DNA from: Kocuria marina
GTDB taxonomy: Bacteria; Actinomycetota; Actinomycetes; Actinomycetales; Micrococcaceae
Assembly (NCBI GenBank): GCA_014652975.1
Contig: BMZV01000002.1
Location: 368,561 to 432,560 of the forward strand
Direction of reading: 5' to 3'
DNA length: 64,000 bases
Position 1 is the first letter of the stretch, and each line of letters begins with the position of its first letter. Below the pieces are notes generated by a model. It was not told where the DNA came from, ran no database searches, and saw only the letters and a list, made by a program, of their open reading frames with translations. The translations under genes were made by a program, and so were the position numbers. Below, in pieces: positions 17,093 to 24,843 of this stretch.

Positions 17093-18202
17093 GTGAAGAT
17101 CACCGCCGCCGTGCTCGAGGAGATCGGGCTGCCGCGCCCGTACGCCGAGTCCCACCCGCTGCGCCTCCAGGAGGTGGAGCTCGCGGACCCCGGTCCGGGC
17201 GAGCTGCTGATCCGGGTCCGGGCGGCGGGACTGTGTCACTCGGACCTGTCCGTGGTGGACGGCAACCGCGTGCGTCCCACGCCCATGGTCCTGGGTCACG
17301 AGGCCTCCGGGATCGTGGAGGCGGTGGGTGAGGGCGTCACGGACATCGCCATGGGTGATCAGGTCACCACCGTGTTCCTACCCCGCTGCGAGGAGTGCGA
17401 CCAATGCGCCACGGACGGGAAGCTGCCGTGCGGGCCGGGTTCCCGCAGCAACGATGCCGGGCTGCTGCCCGGGGGTGAACGCCGATTGCACCGCGGGGAC
17501 GACGAGCTGTTCCACCACCTGGGGGTCTCGGGCTTCGCGACCCACGCGGTGGTCAACCGCCAGTCGGTCGTGCCCGTGGAGAAGGACGTGCCCCCGGAGA
17601 TCGCCGCGGTGGTCGGGTGCGCGGTGCTCACGGGCGGCGGGGCCGTGATCAATGCCGGCCGGCCCGCGGACGGCGACACCGTGCTCATCGTGGGTCTGGG
17701 CGGGGTGGGGATGGCCGCACTGCTCACCGCGGTGTCCCTCGAGAAGGGGCCCGTGATCGGGGTGGACGCCAATCCGCAGAAGCTCGCGCGCGCCGTCGAA
17801 CTCGGGGCGAGCGCCGTGTACTCCCCCGAGGAGCTGGCCGAGGAGGGCATCACGGCCGCCGTGGTGATCGAGGCCGCGGGCCACCCCCGCGCGTTCGAGA
17901 CGGCGGTCTCGGCGACCGCGCCCGGGGGTATTACGGTGACGGTGGGGTTACCCTCCCCGGACGCTCGGTCCACAATTGCACCGCTCGGGCTCACCGCCCA
18001 GGCGCGCACCATCGTGGGGTCCTACCTGGGCTCGGCGGTCCCCGCGCGGGACATCCCCGTGTACCTGGGCCTGTGGCGGGAGGGGAAGCTTCCCATCGAG
18101 GAGCTGATCTCCCAGCGGATCGGCTTCGAGCAGATCAACGAGGGTCTCGACGAGCTCGCCGAGGGGCGCGCGGTGCGCCAGGTCGTGCTGTTCGAGGACT
18201 GA
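17093..18202 (+). CDS. zinc-dependent alcohol dehydrogenase family protein
   Basis: A 369-residue medium-chain dehydrogenase. Catalytic zinc ligands are seen in GLCHSDLS (Cys) and GHEASG (His). The structural zinc site is C-x2-C-x2-C-x7-C (CEECDQCATDGKLPC). The NAD-binding GLGGVG lies near residue 204, with an Asp (GVDAN) that favours NAD over NADP. It resembles class III / NDMA- or mycothiol-linked dehydrogenases, but the exact substrate is uncertain. The start is GTG 17093, because GAAGGAG lies 5 nt upstream; the longer in-frame extension is Arg/Gly-rich and unsupported. Confidence 0.88.
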   Translation: MKITAAVLEEIGLPRPYAESHPLRLQEVELADPGPGELLIRVRAAGLCHSDLSVVDGNRVRPTPMVLGHEASGIVEAVGEGVTDIAMGDQVTTVFLPRCEECDQCATDGKLPCGPGSRSNDAGLLPGGERRLHRGDDELFHHLGVSGFATHAVVNRQSVVPVEKDVPPEIAAVVGCAVLTGGGAVINAGRPADGDTVLIVGLGGVGMAALLTAVSLEKGPVIGVDANPQKLARAVELGASAVYSPEELAEEGITAAVVIEAAGHPRAFETAVSATAPGGITVTVGLPSPDARSTIAPLGLTAQARTIVGSYLGSAVPARDIPVYLGLWREGKLPIEELISQRIGFEQINEGLDELAEGRAVRQVVLFED

Positions 18203-18329
18203 GCCCGGCCCCGCCTGATGCCGGCCTCGCGCGACGTCGTCCCCGCACGCCGTCGTCCCCGCACGGTGCGCGCAGCCGGGGGCACCGCGGTAGCGGTCCC
18301 GGCACCGCGCCCCGCTACGCCGCGCGCGA
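18203..18329. other. short convergent intergenic region
   Basis: It separates the alcohol dehydrogenase from the ABC-F gene. A small direct repeat (CGTCGTCCCCGCAC, twice, near 18236-18262) and a 7-bp inverted repeat GTAGCGG (18290-18296) / CCGCTAC (18312-18318) are seen; the latter is a weak terminator candidate. Confidence 0.35.
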
Positions 18330-19928
18330 CTACGCGAGAGTGATGAGGTCCTGGTAGTCCTGGCTCCACAGGTCCTCCACGCCGTCCGGGAGCATGACCA
18401 CGCGCTCCGGCTCGAGCGCCTCCACCGCGCCCTCGTCGTGGGAGACCAGGACCACGGCGCCCTCGTAGCTGTGCAGCGCGTTGAGGATCTCCCGCCGGGA
18501 CGCGGGGTCCAGGTTGTTGGTGGGCTCGTCCAGCAGCAACACGTTCGCCGACGACGCCACGAGGGTCGCGAGAGCCAGTCGCGTCTTCTCACCGCCGGAG
18601 AGCACCCCGGCGGGCTTGTCCACGTCGTCGCCCTGGAACAGGAACGAACCGAGGATCGTGCGCACCTGGGTGTCCTGCAGTTCGGGCGCTGCGCTCTTCA
18701 TGTTCTCGAGGACGGTGCGATCGGTGTCCAGGGTGTCGTGCTCCTGGGCGAAATAGCCGAGTTTCAGGCCGTGACCCGCGACCACTTCGCCGGTGTCCGG
18801 GTCCGCCTGGCCCGCGAGCATGCGAAGCAGCGTGGTCTTGCCCGCGCCGTTGAGCCCGAGCACGACCACGCGGGAACCGCGGTCGATCGCGAGGTCCACA
18901 TCGGTGAAAATCTCGAGTGAGCCGTAGGACTTGGACAGGCCCTTGGCCATGAGCGGGGTCTTGCCGCAATCGGCGGGCTTGGGGAAGCGGATGGCCGCGA
19001 CCTTGTCCTGCACGCGTTCACCCTCGATCCCGGCCATGAGCCGTTCGGCTCGGCGGATCATCTGCTGGGCGGCCACGGCCTTGGTGGCCTTGGCGCGCAT
19101 CTTGTTGGCCTGGTCCATGAGCACCCCGGCCTTCTTCTCCGCGTTGGCGCGTTCACGCTTGCGGCGGGCCTGGTCCTGGTCGCGCTGCTGGAGGTAGTTC
19201 TTCCACGTCATGTTGTACACGTCCACCACGCAACGGTTGGCGTCCAGGTACAACACCTTGTTCACGACCATTTCCATGAGGTCCACGTCGTGGGAGATCA
19301 TGAGCACCCCGCCCTGGTAGGAACGCAGGAACTCACGCAGCCACACGATCGAGTCGTGGTCCAGGTGGTTGGTGGGCTCGTCCAGGAGCATGGTGTCCGC
19401 ATCCGAGAACAGGATCCGGGCGAGCTCCACACGGCGGCGCTGACCACCGGAGAGCGTGTGCAGCGGCTGGTCGAGCACGCGCTGGGGCAGGTTGAGGTTG
19501 CTCGTGATGGTCGCGGCCTCGGACTCCGCGGCGTAGCCGCCGCCGGCCAGGAACTCGGACTCGAGGCGGTCGTAGCGGCGCATGGCCTTGGCCCGCACGG
19601 CGTCGTCCTCGGAGGCCATCTCCTCCTCCGCGCGGCGCAGCTTGGTGATCACACCGGCGAGGTTACGCGCAGACAGGATGCGGTCCCGGGCCAGCTGGTC
19701 CATGTCATCGACCTTGGGGTCCTGCGGCAGGTACCCGATCGATCCCGACCGCGTGACCTCACCCGCGGCGGGGAGCGTGAGCCCCGCGAGCACCTTGGTC
19801 ATGGTGGTCTTGCCAGCCCCGTTGCGCCCGACCAGGCCCACCTTGTCGCCCTTGTCCACCCGGAAGTTCACCTCGTCCATGAGCAATCGCGCGCCGGCGC
19901 GCAGTTCGAGGTTCGTGACGGTGATCAA
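18330..19928 (-). CDS. ABC-F family ATPase
   Basis: A 532-residue cytosolic protein with two ABC domains and no membrane segments. Domain 1 has GRNGAGKTT (~38-46), LSGGQRRRVE and LLDEPTNHLD; domain 2 has GLNGAGKTT, LSGGEKTRLA and LLDEPTNNLD. The charged P-site-tRNA-interaction linker (RRKRERANAEKK region) lies between them. ABC-F proteins act on the ribosome, either in translation factor roles or antibiotic protection; this one resembles a conserved housekeeping actinobacterial member rather than a classical resistance gene. The TTG start at 19928 gives the family-typical start ITVTNLEL and has AAAGG upstream. Confidence 0.9.
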   Translation of the reverse strand: MITVTNLELRAGARLLMDEVNFRVDKGDKVGLVGRNGAGKTTMTKVLAGLTLPAAGEVTRSGSIGYLPQDPKVDDMDQLARDRILSARNLAGVITKLRRAEEEMASEDDAVRAKAMRRYDRLESEFLAGGGYAAESEAATITSNLNLPQRVLDQPLHTLSGGQRRRVELARILFSDADTMLLDEPTNHLDHDSIVWLREFLRSYQGGVLMISHDVDLMEMVVNKVLYLDANRCVVDVYNMTWKNYLQQRDQDQARRKRERANAEKKAGVLMDQANKMRAKATKAVAAQQMIRRAERLMAGIEGERVQDKVAAIRFPKPADCGKTPLMAKGLSKSYGSLEIFTDVDLAIDRGSRVVVLGLNGAGKTTLLRMLAGQADPDTGEVVAGHGLKLGYFAQEHDTLDTDRTVLENMKSAAPELQDTQVRTILGSFLFQGDDVDKPAGVLSGGEKTRLALATLVASSANVLLLDEPTNNLDPASRREILNALHSYEGAVVLVSHDEGAVEALEPERVVMLPDGVEDLWSQDYQDLITLA

Positions 19929-20073
19929 CGGTGCAGGGCCTTTCGTGGGGCGGTCGAGCGAGTGGTCCCGGGACGACGCCGCACACCGTGCTCGGCATGC
20001 GGCGCTTCGTGGATCGCTCCGGATGAACGCACCCGGGACAGACAGAAACCCCGTCGCTGCGGGATCCCGCACC

Positions 20074-20079
20074 AGTCTA
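20074..20079 (-). promoter_or_regulatory. -10 element for ABC-F gene
   Basis: TAGACT on the minus strand; the predicted start of transcription falls in the adjoining GCGGGATCCCGC palindrome (20059-20070). The leader would be about 139 nt. Confidence 0.45.
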
Positions 20080-20262
20080 CTCACGGTCGCAAATCCACTC
20101 GATGAGCGGGCGCTGCCGGCGCGCGGGGCACCCGCGACCCATGCAGCGTCGTCCCGTGAGGTGCCGGCGCGGTGCACGGGCCGTGTGACCCGCCGGATGA
20201 GCAGGAGCGGTCGGGCGAGCGAGGGTGGGCGGGCGCCGTCGGCCCATACCACCGGGCTCCAC

Positions 20263-20268
20263 TAGACT
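20263..20268 (+). promoter_or_regulatory. -10 element for bioY (leaderless)
   Basis: TAGACT with a 7-nt spacer to ATG 20276. Confidence 0.6.
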
Positions 20269-20275
20269 GCGGACC

Positions 20276-20908
20276 ATGACAGCACCCGCGCGCGACACCC
20301 GCACCGTGACCTCATTCGACCTGGCCAACATCGCCGTGTTCGCCGCGCTGACGTGCGTGCTCGCGCTCGCTCCCGCCATCCCCGTGGGTGCGCTCGGGGT
20401 GCCCATCACACTGCAGACCCTCGGGGTGTACCTGACCGGCATGATCCTCGGGAGCCGCCGCGGCTTCGCCGCCCTGGCGCTGTACGTGATCGTGGGTCTG
20501 CTCGGCGTCCCGGTGTTCGCCGGCTTCGTGGGCGGACCGGCCGTCCTGGGCGGGCCCAGCGTGGGCTATCTGCTCTCCTTCCCGTTCGCCGCCGCCCTCG
20601 TGGGTGCACTCGCCCACCGCAGCGTGCGCGCCGAACGCGTACGACGCCGCGCGGGTTCCACCTCCGCCGCCCCCGAACGCCGTGGCGGGCTGGTGATCAC
20701 ACTCTTCGGTGCGGCGCTCGCTGGCCTCGTGCTCTCCCACGTCATGGGCATCGTGGGCATGATGCTCACCGCGGGATTGTCCCTTCGGGCGGCGCTGCTC
20801 ACCGATCTCGCGTTCGTCCCCGGTGACCTGGTTAAGGCACTCGTGGCGGCCCTGATTGCGGTGGCCGTGCACCGTGCCTTCCCCCGGATGGCCGGGGCGG
20901 TCCTCTGA
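20276..20908 (+). CDS. bioY: biotin ECF transporter S component BioY
   Basis: A 210-residue membrane protein with about six TM helices, the biotin-binding subunit of an energy-coupling-factor transporter. It shows the BioY signature region VPITLQTLGVYLTG and GRRGFAALALYVIVGLLGVPVF-like sequence with AGFVGGPAVLGGPSVGYLLSF. It is followed directly by genes for the ATPase and T components, so this organism has the dedicated BioMNY type. ATG 20276 fits the start of homology and a leaderless promoter; the upstream in-frame ATG lies before the -10 box. A hydrophilic insertion sits around residues 120-138. Confidence 0.93.
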   Translation: MTAPARDTRTVTSFDLANIAVFAALTCVLALAPAIPVGALGVPITLQTLGVYLTGMILGSRRGFAALALYVIVGLLGVPVFAGFVGGPAVLGGPSVGYLLSFPFAAALVGALAHRSVRAERVRRRAGSTSAAPERRGGLVITLFGAALAGLVLSHVMGIVGMMLTAGLSLRAALLTDLAFVPGDLVKALVAALIAVAVHRAFPRMAGAVL

Positions 20909-21652
20909 GTGCAGCCCGCACTACGACCGGGCTCCCCCGAGCCCTTGTACTGCGCGGACGTCACCGTCACGGCGGAGGGACCCGCGGGTCCCGTGACCGT
21001 CCTGGACCGGGTCACGTGTGAGTTCACCGCGCCGCGCACCGCGGTGGTCGGGCTCAACGGCTCCGGCAAGTCCACGCTGCTGCGGCTGTTCAACGGGCTC
21101 GTGACACCGACCTCGGGCGTGGTGCTCACGGGCAGCGTGGACCCCGTGGCCTTCCCCCGGGAGGCCCGCTCGCTCGTGGGGTTCGTGTTCACCGATCCGG
21201 CCTCCCAGATCCTGATGCCCACACCGCTCGAGGACATCGAACTGTCCCTGCGGCGTCGCGTCCCGGACCGGGTGCAACGCTCTGAGCAGGCTCTGTCTTG
21301 GCTGCGCCGCATGGGGCTTGAGCACCGCGCACACCACAGCGTGTTCGACCTCTCCGGCGGGGAACGCCAGCTCGTGGCGCTGGCCGCCGTGCTCGCCGTG
21401 GAACCCCGGGTGCTCATCCTGGACGAGCCCACCACGTTGCTGGACCTGCGCAATCGCCTCAAGCTGCGAGAGCTGCTGGACGGATTACCCCAGCAGCAAC
21501 TTGTGAGCACTCACGACCTCGACCTCGCCGAGAGCGCCGAGCACGTGGTCGTGGTCCACGAGGCGCGGATCCTCGATCAGGGTCCGCCCGAGCTCGTGCT
21601 CCCCCGGTACCGCGCGTGGTGCGCGCACGGTTTCCCCGGGGAGACTGCGTGA
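20909..21652 (+). CDS. bioM: biotin ECF transporter ATPase BioM
   Basis: A 247-residue ABC ATPase with Walker A GLNGSGKST, a Q-loop in FTDPASQILMPT (the ECF-type 'Q...M.T' pattern), signature LSGGERQL and Walker B VLILDEPTTLLD. It energises BioY through BioN. The GTG start immediately follows the bioY stop (TGA-GTG), so translation is likely coupled. The gene ends in a GTGA overlap with bioN. Confidence 0.9.
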   Translation: MQPALRPGSPEPLYCADVTVTAEGPAGPVTVLDRVTCEFTAPRTAVVGLNGSGKSTLLRLFNGLVTPTSGVVLTGSVDPVAFPREARSLVGFVFTDPASQILMPTPLEDIELSLRRRVPDRVQRSEQALSWLRRMGLEHRAHHSVFDLSGGERQLVALAAVLAVEPRVLILDEPTTLLDLRNRLKLRELLDGLPQQQLVSTHDLDLAESAEHVVVVHEARILDQGPPELVLPRYRAWCAHGFPGETA

Positions 21653-22266
21653 GGAGGTCGCGCGCCGACGACCTGCTGGGCACGTACGTCCCGGGGACCT
21701 CGATCCTGCATCGCAGTCCCCTGTGGCTCAAGACCGTGGTGCTGCTCGGCGCGTGCGTGGCGATCATGGCCGTGCGCGCGTGGCCGGTGTCCCTCGCGGC
21801 ATTCGCGCTCAGCGCGGTGGTGTCCGCGGCCTGCGGGTTGGGGCTGCGGCGGTGGGTCCGCTCCCTGCGCCCACTCCTGCTCCTCGTGGGCGTGCTGATT
21901 CTCTACCACCTCGTGGCCAACGGCCCGGCGCGGGCGGCGGACGTCGTGCTCTCCCTGCTGGCTGTCGTGGCGATCACCCGGTTGCTCATCACCACCACAC
22001 CGCTGCCCCGACTCATCGACGGCCTGGTCACCCTGTGCGCGCCGCTGCGCCGGCTGGGTGTGGACCCCGAGCGGGTGGGGCTCGCGGTCTCACTCATGAT
22101 CCGTTCGGTGCCCTGGTTGTTCGGCGTGCTCTCCGGGCTGCGCGACGCCGCCGCGGCACGCACCGTGCGCCCGTCCCCCGTGCAGCTCGTGACACCGGCC
22201 GTGATCGCGACCGTGGACTACGCGCACCGCACCGGGGAGGCGCTCGCCGCGCGCGGACTCGAGTGA
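21649..22266 (+). CDS. bioN: biotin ECF transporter T component BioN
   Basis: A 205-residue CbiQ-family transmembrane coupling protein. It has YVPGTSILHR near the N-terminus (the PGxSxLHR motif of T components) and about five TM helices, and a C-terminal ARG-type coupling motif (EALAARGLE) that contacts the ATPase. GTG 21649 overlaps the bioM stop in GTGA. With bioY and bioM it forms a complete biotin importer. Confidence 0.9.
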   Translation: MRRSRADDLLGTYVPGTSILHRSPLWLKTVVLLGACVAIMAVRAWPVSLAAFALSAVVSAACGLGLRRWVRSLRPLLLLVGVLILYHLVANGPARAADVVLSLLAVVAITRLLITTTPLPRLIDGLVTLCAPLRRLGVDPERVGLAVSLMIRSVPWLFGVLSGLRDAAAARTVRPSPVQLVTPAVIATVDYAHRTGEALAARGLE

Positions 22267-22353
22267 GCCCCCGCGCACGCGACGCGGAGGCCGTCCGACG
22301 CGCCACGACGCGGCGCCACGGCCCCGTACCATGCGGTTGCCCCGGTGGGGCCC

Positions 22354-22359
22354 TATGCT
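22354..22359 (+). promoter_or_regulatory. -10 element for zinc peptidase gene (leaderless)
   Basis: TATGCT with a 6-nt spacer to ATG 22366, giving this gene its own promoter after bioN. Confidence 0.55.
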
Positions 22360-22365
22360 TCCCCC

Positions 22366-23271
22366 ATGAGTTTCAATGACAACTCCCAGCTCAACGGCGG
22401 CCGCGTGGGTTCGGGCGGCGGTGGCCGCGGGATCGCCGTGGGAGGCGGGCTGGGCGGCGCCGTCCTGCTGCTGCTCGCGGGACTGTTCTTCGGCCAGGAC
22501 GGCATCGATGCGCTCACTGGCGGCAATCAGTACGACACCCAGAGCACGCAACAGGTGGACTCCGGGCTCGCGGACCGCTGCCGAACGGGCGAGGACGCCA
22601 ACCGGGACACCGAGTGCCGCATGGTGGCCACGGTCCAGTCCCTCGACCAGTTCTGGGGCGGGTACTTCCCCGAGGTCACGGGCAAGAAGTACGCGCTGCC
22701 GCAGGTGGAACTGTTCCGCGGGACCGATTCCACGTCCTGCGGCCAGGCGTCCTCCGCGACCGGCCCGTTCTACTGCCCGCCGGACTCCACGGTCTACCTG
22801 GACACCGGCTTCTTCGATCAGATGCGCAGCCAGTTCGGCGCGGACGCCGACGCCCTGGCCCAGGAGTACGTCATGGCGCACGAGGTGGGGCACCACGTGC
22901 AGAACCTGCAGGGCACCCTGGGCCGGGCGCAGCAGGACCCGCACGGAGCGACGTCGGCCGCCGTGCGCACCGAGCTGCAGGCCGACTGCTATGCGGGGAT
23001 GTGGGCGCATCACGCGACCGAGCCCGGCGGGGCCGTCCAGTTGGAACCGATCACGCGCACGCAGCTCGCCGACGCGATCGAGGCGGCCGGGGCGATCGGT
23101 GACGACCGGATCCAGGAGACCACCCAGGGTCGCGCGAACCCGGAGTCCTTCACCCACGGCACCTCGGCGCAGCGCCAGGCGTGGTTCCTCACCGGCTACC
23201 AGACCGGGGACATCCGCGCGTGCAACACGTTCACCGCCTCGGACCTGAACCGTCCTGCGGCCCTGAAGTAA
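22366..23271 (+). CDS. neutral zinc metallopeptidase (YpfJ family)
   Basis: A 301-residue membrane-anchored protein of the putative neutral zinc metallopeptidase family. It starts MSFNDNSQL, followed by a Gly-rich stretch and one TM helix (~28-45: GIAVGGGLGGAVLLLLAG). The extracytoplasmic catalytic domain has HEVGHH (HExxH) near residue 175 and an ELQADCYAG downstream, the third-ligand motif. The C-terminal region has the typical GTSAQRQAWFLTGYQTGD. Natural substrates are not established for the family. ATG 22366 was chosen over 22345, which lies before the -10 element. Confidence 0.9.
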   Translation: MSFNDNSQLNGGRVGSGGGGRGIAVGGGLGGAVLLLLAGLFFGQDGIDALTGGNQYDTQSTQQVDSGLADRCRTGEDANRDTECRMVATVQSLDQFWGGYFPEVTGKKYALPQVELFRGTDSTSCGQASSATGPFYCPPDSTVYLDTGFFDQMRSQFGADADALAQEYVMAHEVGHHVQNLQGTLGRAQQDPHGATSAAVRTELQADCYAGMWAHHATEPGGAVQLEPITRTQLADAIEAAGAIGDDRIQETTQGRANPESFTHGTSAQRQAWFLTGYQTGDIRACNTFTASDLNRPAALK

Positions 23272-23299
23272 CCGTTCACACATCGTCATCCGGCGCGGC

Positions 23300-23412
23300 A
23301 CGTCCGGGCCCACTTCGTCGCGTACCTCGGCCAGCGCGGTCAGGGACACCGGGGCCCGGCCCAGGTGCCGGCCGCCGTGGTTCGAGACCACCAGAACGTC
23401 GGCGCCCACGCT
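23300..23412 (-). pseudogene. relic of an FMN-dependent alpha-hydroxy-acid dehydrogenase
   Basis: The minus strand translates to about 35 residues, GADVLVVSNHGGRHL followed by ALAEVRDEVG, matching the FMN/substrate-binding segment of LldD / lactate oxidase-type proteins, where the consensus is GADxIVVSNHGGRQL. The flanking sequence in all frames loses the similarity, so only ~110 bp of an ~1.2 kb gene remain. There is no start, no flavoprotein core and no downstream barrel end; it is a deletion remnant rather than a gene. Confidence 0.65.
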
Positions 23413-23541
23413 CAGGGGCCGACATGGGCGTCGGATCCGAACGTAGCACCGCCCGCGCCAGGAAACCCTCGGATGGGGGCCGAGCACACGGCTGCCCGGG
23501 GCTCTGCGCATTCGAGTCATGCGGGAGGGGTCCGGGTACGC

Positions 23542-23576
23542 GTGAGGGCGCGGGGTGGTTCACCCCGCGCCCTCAC
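23542..23576 (-). terminator. suf operon terminator
   Basis: A perfect 16-bp stem (23542-23557 with 23561-23576) and a 3-nt loop, 14 nt downstream of the sufT-like stop on the minus strand. Confidence 0.85.
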
Positions 23577-23589
23577 GACACGCATCGAC

Positions 23590-23949
23590 TCAGATGTTGA
23601 AGCCCAAAGCCCGCATCTGATCGCGTCCGTCCTCCGTGATCCGCTCGGGACCCCACGGGGGCATCCAGATCCAGTTCACGTGCCACTCGTCCACGGTGGG
23701 GGCCAGGTTCTGGGCAACCTGTTCCTCGATCACGTCCTGCAGCGGGCACGCGGCCGTGGTGAGCGTCATGTCCAGACGCAGGGAGTCGTCATCCTGGTAG
23801 GCCAGCCCGTAGAGCAGCCCCAGGTCCACGATGTTGACACCCAGCTCGGGGTCGATCACGTTCTTCAACAGATCCGTGATCTCGGCAAGCGACGCCTGGC
23901 CATTGGGCCCGGGGGTCTCCGCCGTGACGGTCTCGGTGGAATCGCTCAT
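23590..23949 (-). CDS. metal-sulfur cluster assembly factor (MIP18/DUF59, SufT-like)
   Basis: A 119-residue protein of the MIP18 family that helps maturation of Fe-S proteins. It has DPELGVNIVDLGLLY (~35-49), the conserved TTAACPL with a reactive Cys, and the PPWGPERITEDGRDQMRALGF ending. Last gene of the suf operon, 31 bp after sufC, with a strong AGGAGG ribosome site 5 nt before ATG 23949. In most actinobacteria sufS and sufU lie between sufC and this gene; they are absent here. Confidence 0.92.
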   Translation of the reverse strand: MSDSTETVTAETPGPNGQASLAEITDLLKNVIDPELGVNIVDLGLLYGLAYQDDDSLRLDMTLTTAACPLQDVIEEQVAQNLAPTVDEWHVNWIWMPPWGPERITEDGRDQMRALGFNI

Positions 23950-23980
23950 CGCGACCTCCTCTGAAGTGGTGTGCGGGGAC

Positions 23981-24745
23981 TTACTTGGCGGGGGCCTGCA
24001 CGTAGCGGTCGTAGCCCTCATTCTCGAGCTGGTCGGCGAGCTCGGGACCACCCTGGTCCACCACGCGACCGTCCGAGAACACGTGCACGAACTGCGGCTT
24101 GATGTAGCGCAGGATCCGCGTGTAGTGGGTGATGAGCATGATGCCCGTGTTGTCCTCCTGCAGGGCGCGGTTGACACCCTCGGAGACGATCTTCAGGGCG
24201 TCCACGTCCAGACCGGAGTCGGTCTCGTCCAGCAGCGCGATCTTGGGCTTGAGGATCTCGAGTTGCAGGATCTCGTGACGCTTCTTCTCGCCACCGGAGA
24301 AGCCCTCGTTCACGTTGCGCTGCAACATGTCGTTGTCGATCTTCAGCTTGTCCATGGCGGTGCGCACGTCCTTGGTCCACGTACGCAGGGACGGGGCCTC
24401 GCCCTCGATCGCCGTCTTGGCCGAACGCAGGAAGTTGGAGGTGGTCACGCCCGGGATCTCCACGGGGTACTGCATGGCCAGGAAGAGCCCGGCGCGAGCG
24501 CGCTCGTCCACGGACATCTCCAGCACGTCCTGACCGTCCAGGGTCACGGAACCGGAGTCCACCTGGTACTTGGGGTGACCGGCGATCGTGGAGGCGAGCG
24601 TGGACTTCCCGGAACCGTTGGGGCCCATGATCGCGTGCACCTCACCGGAATTGATGGTCAGGTTCACGCCCTTGAGGATGGGCTTGGTGGTCTCGTCGTC
24701 CAGGATGACGGACGCGTGGAGGTCCTTGATCTCCAGAGTTGACAT
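23981..24745 (-). CDS. sufC: Fe-S cluster assembly ATPase SufC
   Basis: A 254-residue ABC-type ATPase of the SufBCD scaffold. Walker A is GPNGSGKST (~38-46), the signature is the SufC-specific FSGGEKKRHEILQ, and Walker B reads IALLDETDSGLDVDAL, with the characteristic ETDSGLD instead of EPTxxLD. GGAGAA precedes the ATG. It lies 98 bp after sufD, within the operon. Confidence 0.96.
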   Translation of the reverse strand: MSTLEIKDLHASVILDDETTKPILKGVNLTINSGEVHAIMGPNGSGKSTLASTIAGHPKYQVDSGSVTLDGQDVLEMSVDERARAGLFLAMQYPVEIPGVTTSNFLRSAKTAIEGEAPSLRTWTKDVRTAMDKLKIDNDMLQRNVNEGFSGGEKKRHEILQLEILKPKIALLDETDSGLDVDALKIVSEGVNRALQEDNTGIMLITHYTRILRYIKPQFVHVFSDGRVVDQGGPELADQLENEGYDRYVQAPAK

Positions 24746-24843
24746 GAAGCGATTCTCCTAGTGTTCGTGCGCACCCGATCGGTTCGCGAGCCGGATGCGG
24801 GAAGGTCGTGGATGGGAACTGCCGCGGCGCGTGGGCCGGGCGC

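Larger units (their letters stand above)
19929..20275. other. divergent promoter region, ABC-F gene / bioY
   Basis: About 350 bp with no convincing gene. It holds the ABC-F promoter and ~139-nt leader (20074-19929, minus) with a 12-bp perfect palindrome GCGGGATCCCGC at 20059-20070, and the bioY promoter at 20263. No BioQ- or BirA-like operator was recognised. Confidence 0.55.
23272..23589. other. intergenic stretch with gene relic and suf terminator
   Basis: Between the convergent zinc peptidase and sufT-like genes. It holds a degenerate fragment of an FMN-dependent dehydrogenase (23300-23412, minus) and a strong terminator (23542-23576). The remaining ~130 bp show nothing recognisable. Confidence 0.6.

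Noticed and set aside
19759-19998. Small minus-strand frame overlapping the ABC-F start
   Set aside because: Not listed as a gene: composition is that of an out-of-frame shadow and it runs deep into the ABC-F coding region. It is mentioned only as a possible leader peptide.
20100-20275. Biotin operator (BioQ/BirA type) upstream of bioY
   Set aside because: No inverted repeat resembling those operators was seen near the bioY promoter.
22090-23520. 476-residue minus-strand frame across the zinc peptidase
   Set aside because: Only its first part outside the peptidase gene (the VVSNHGG segment) resembles a protein, and this is treated as a relic; the rest is antisense shadow.
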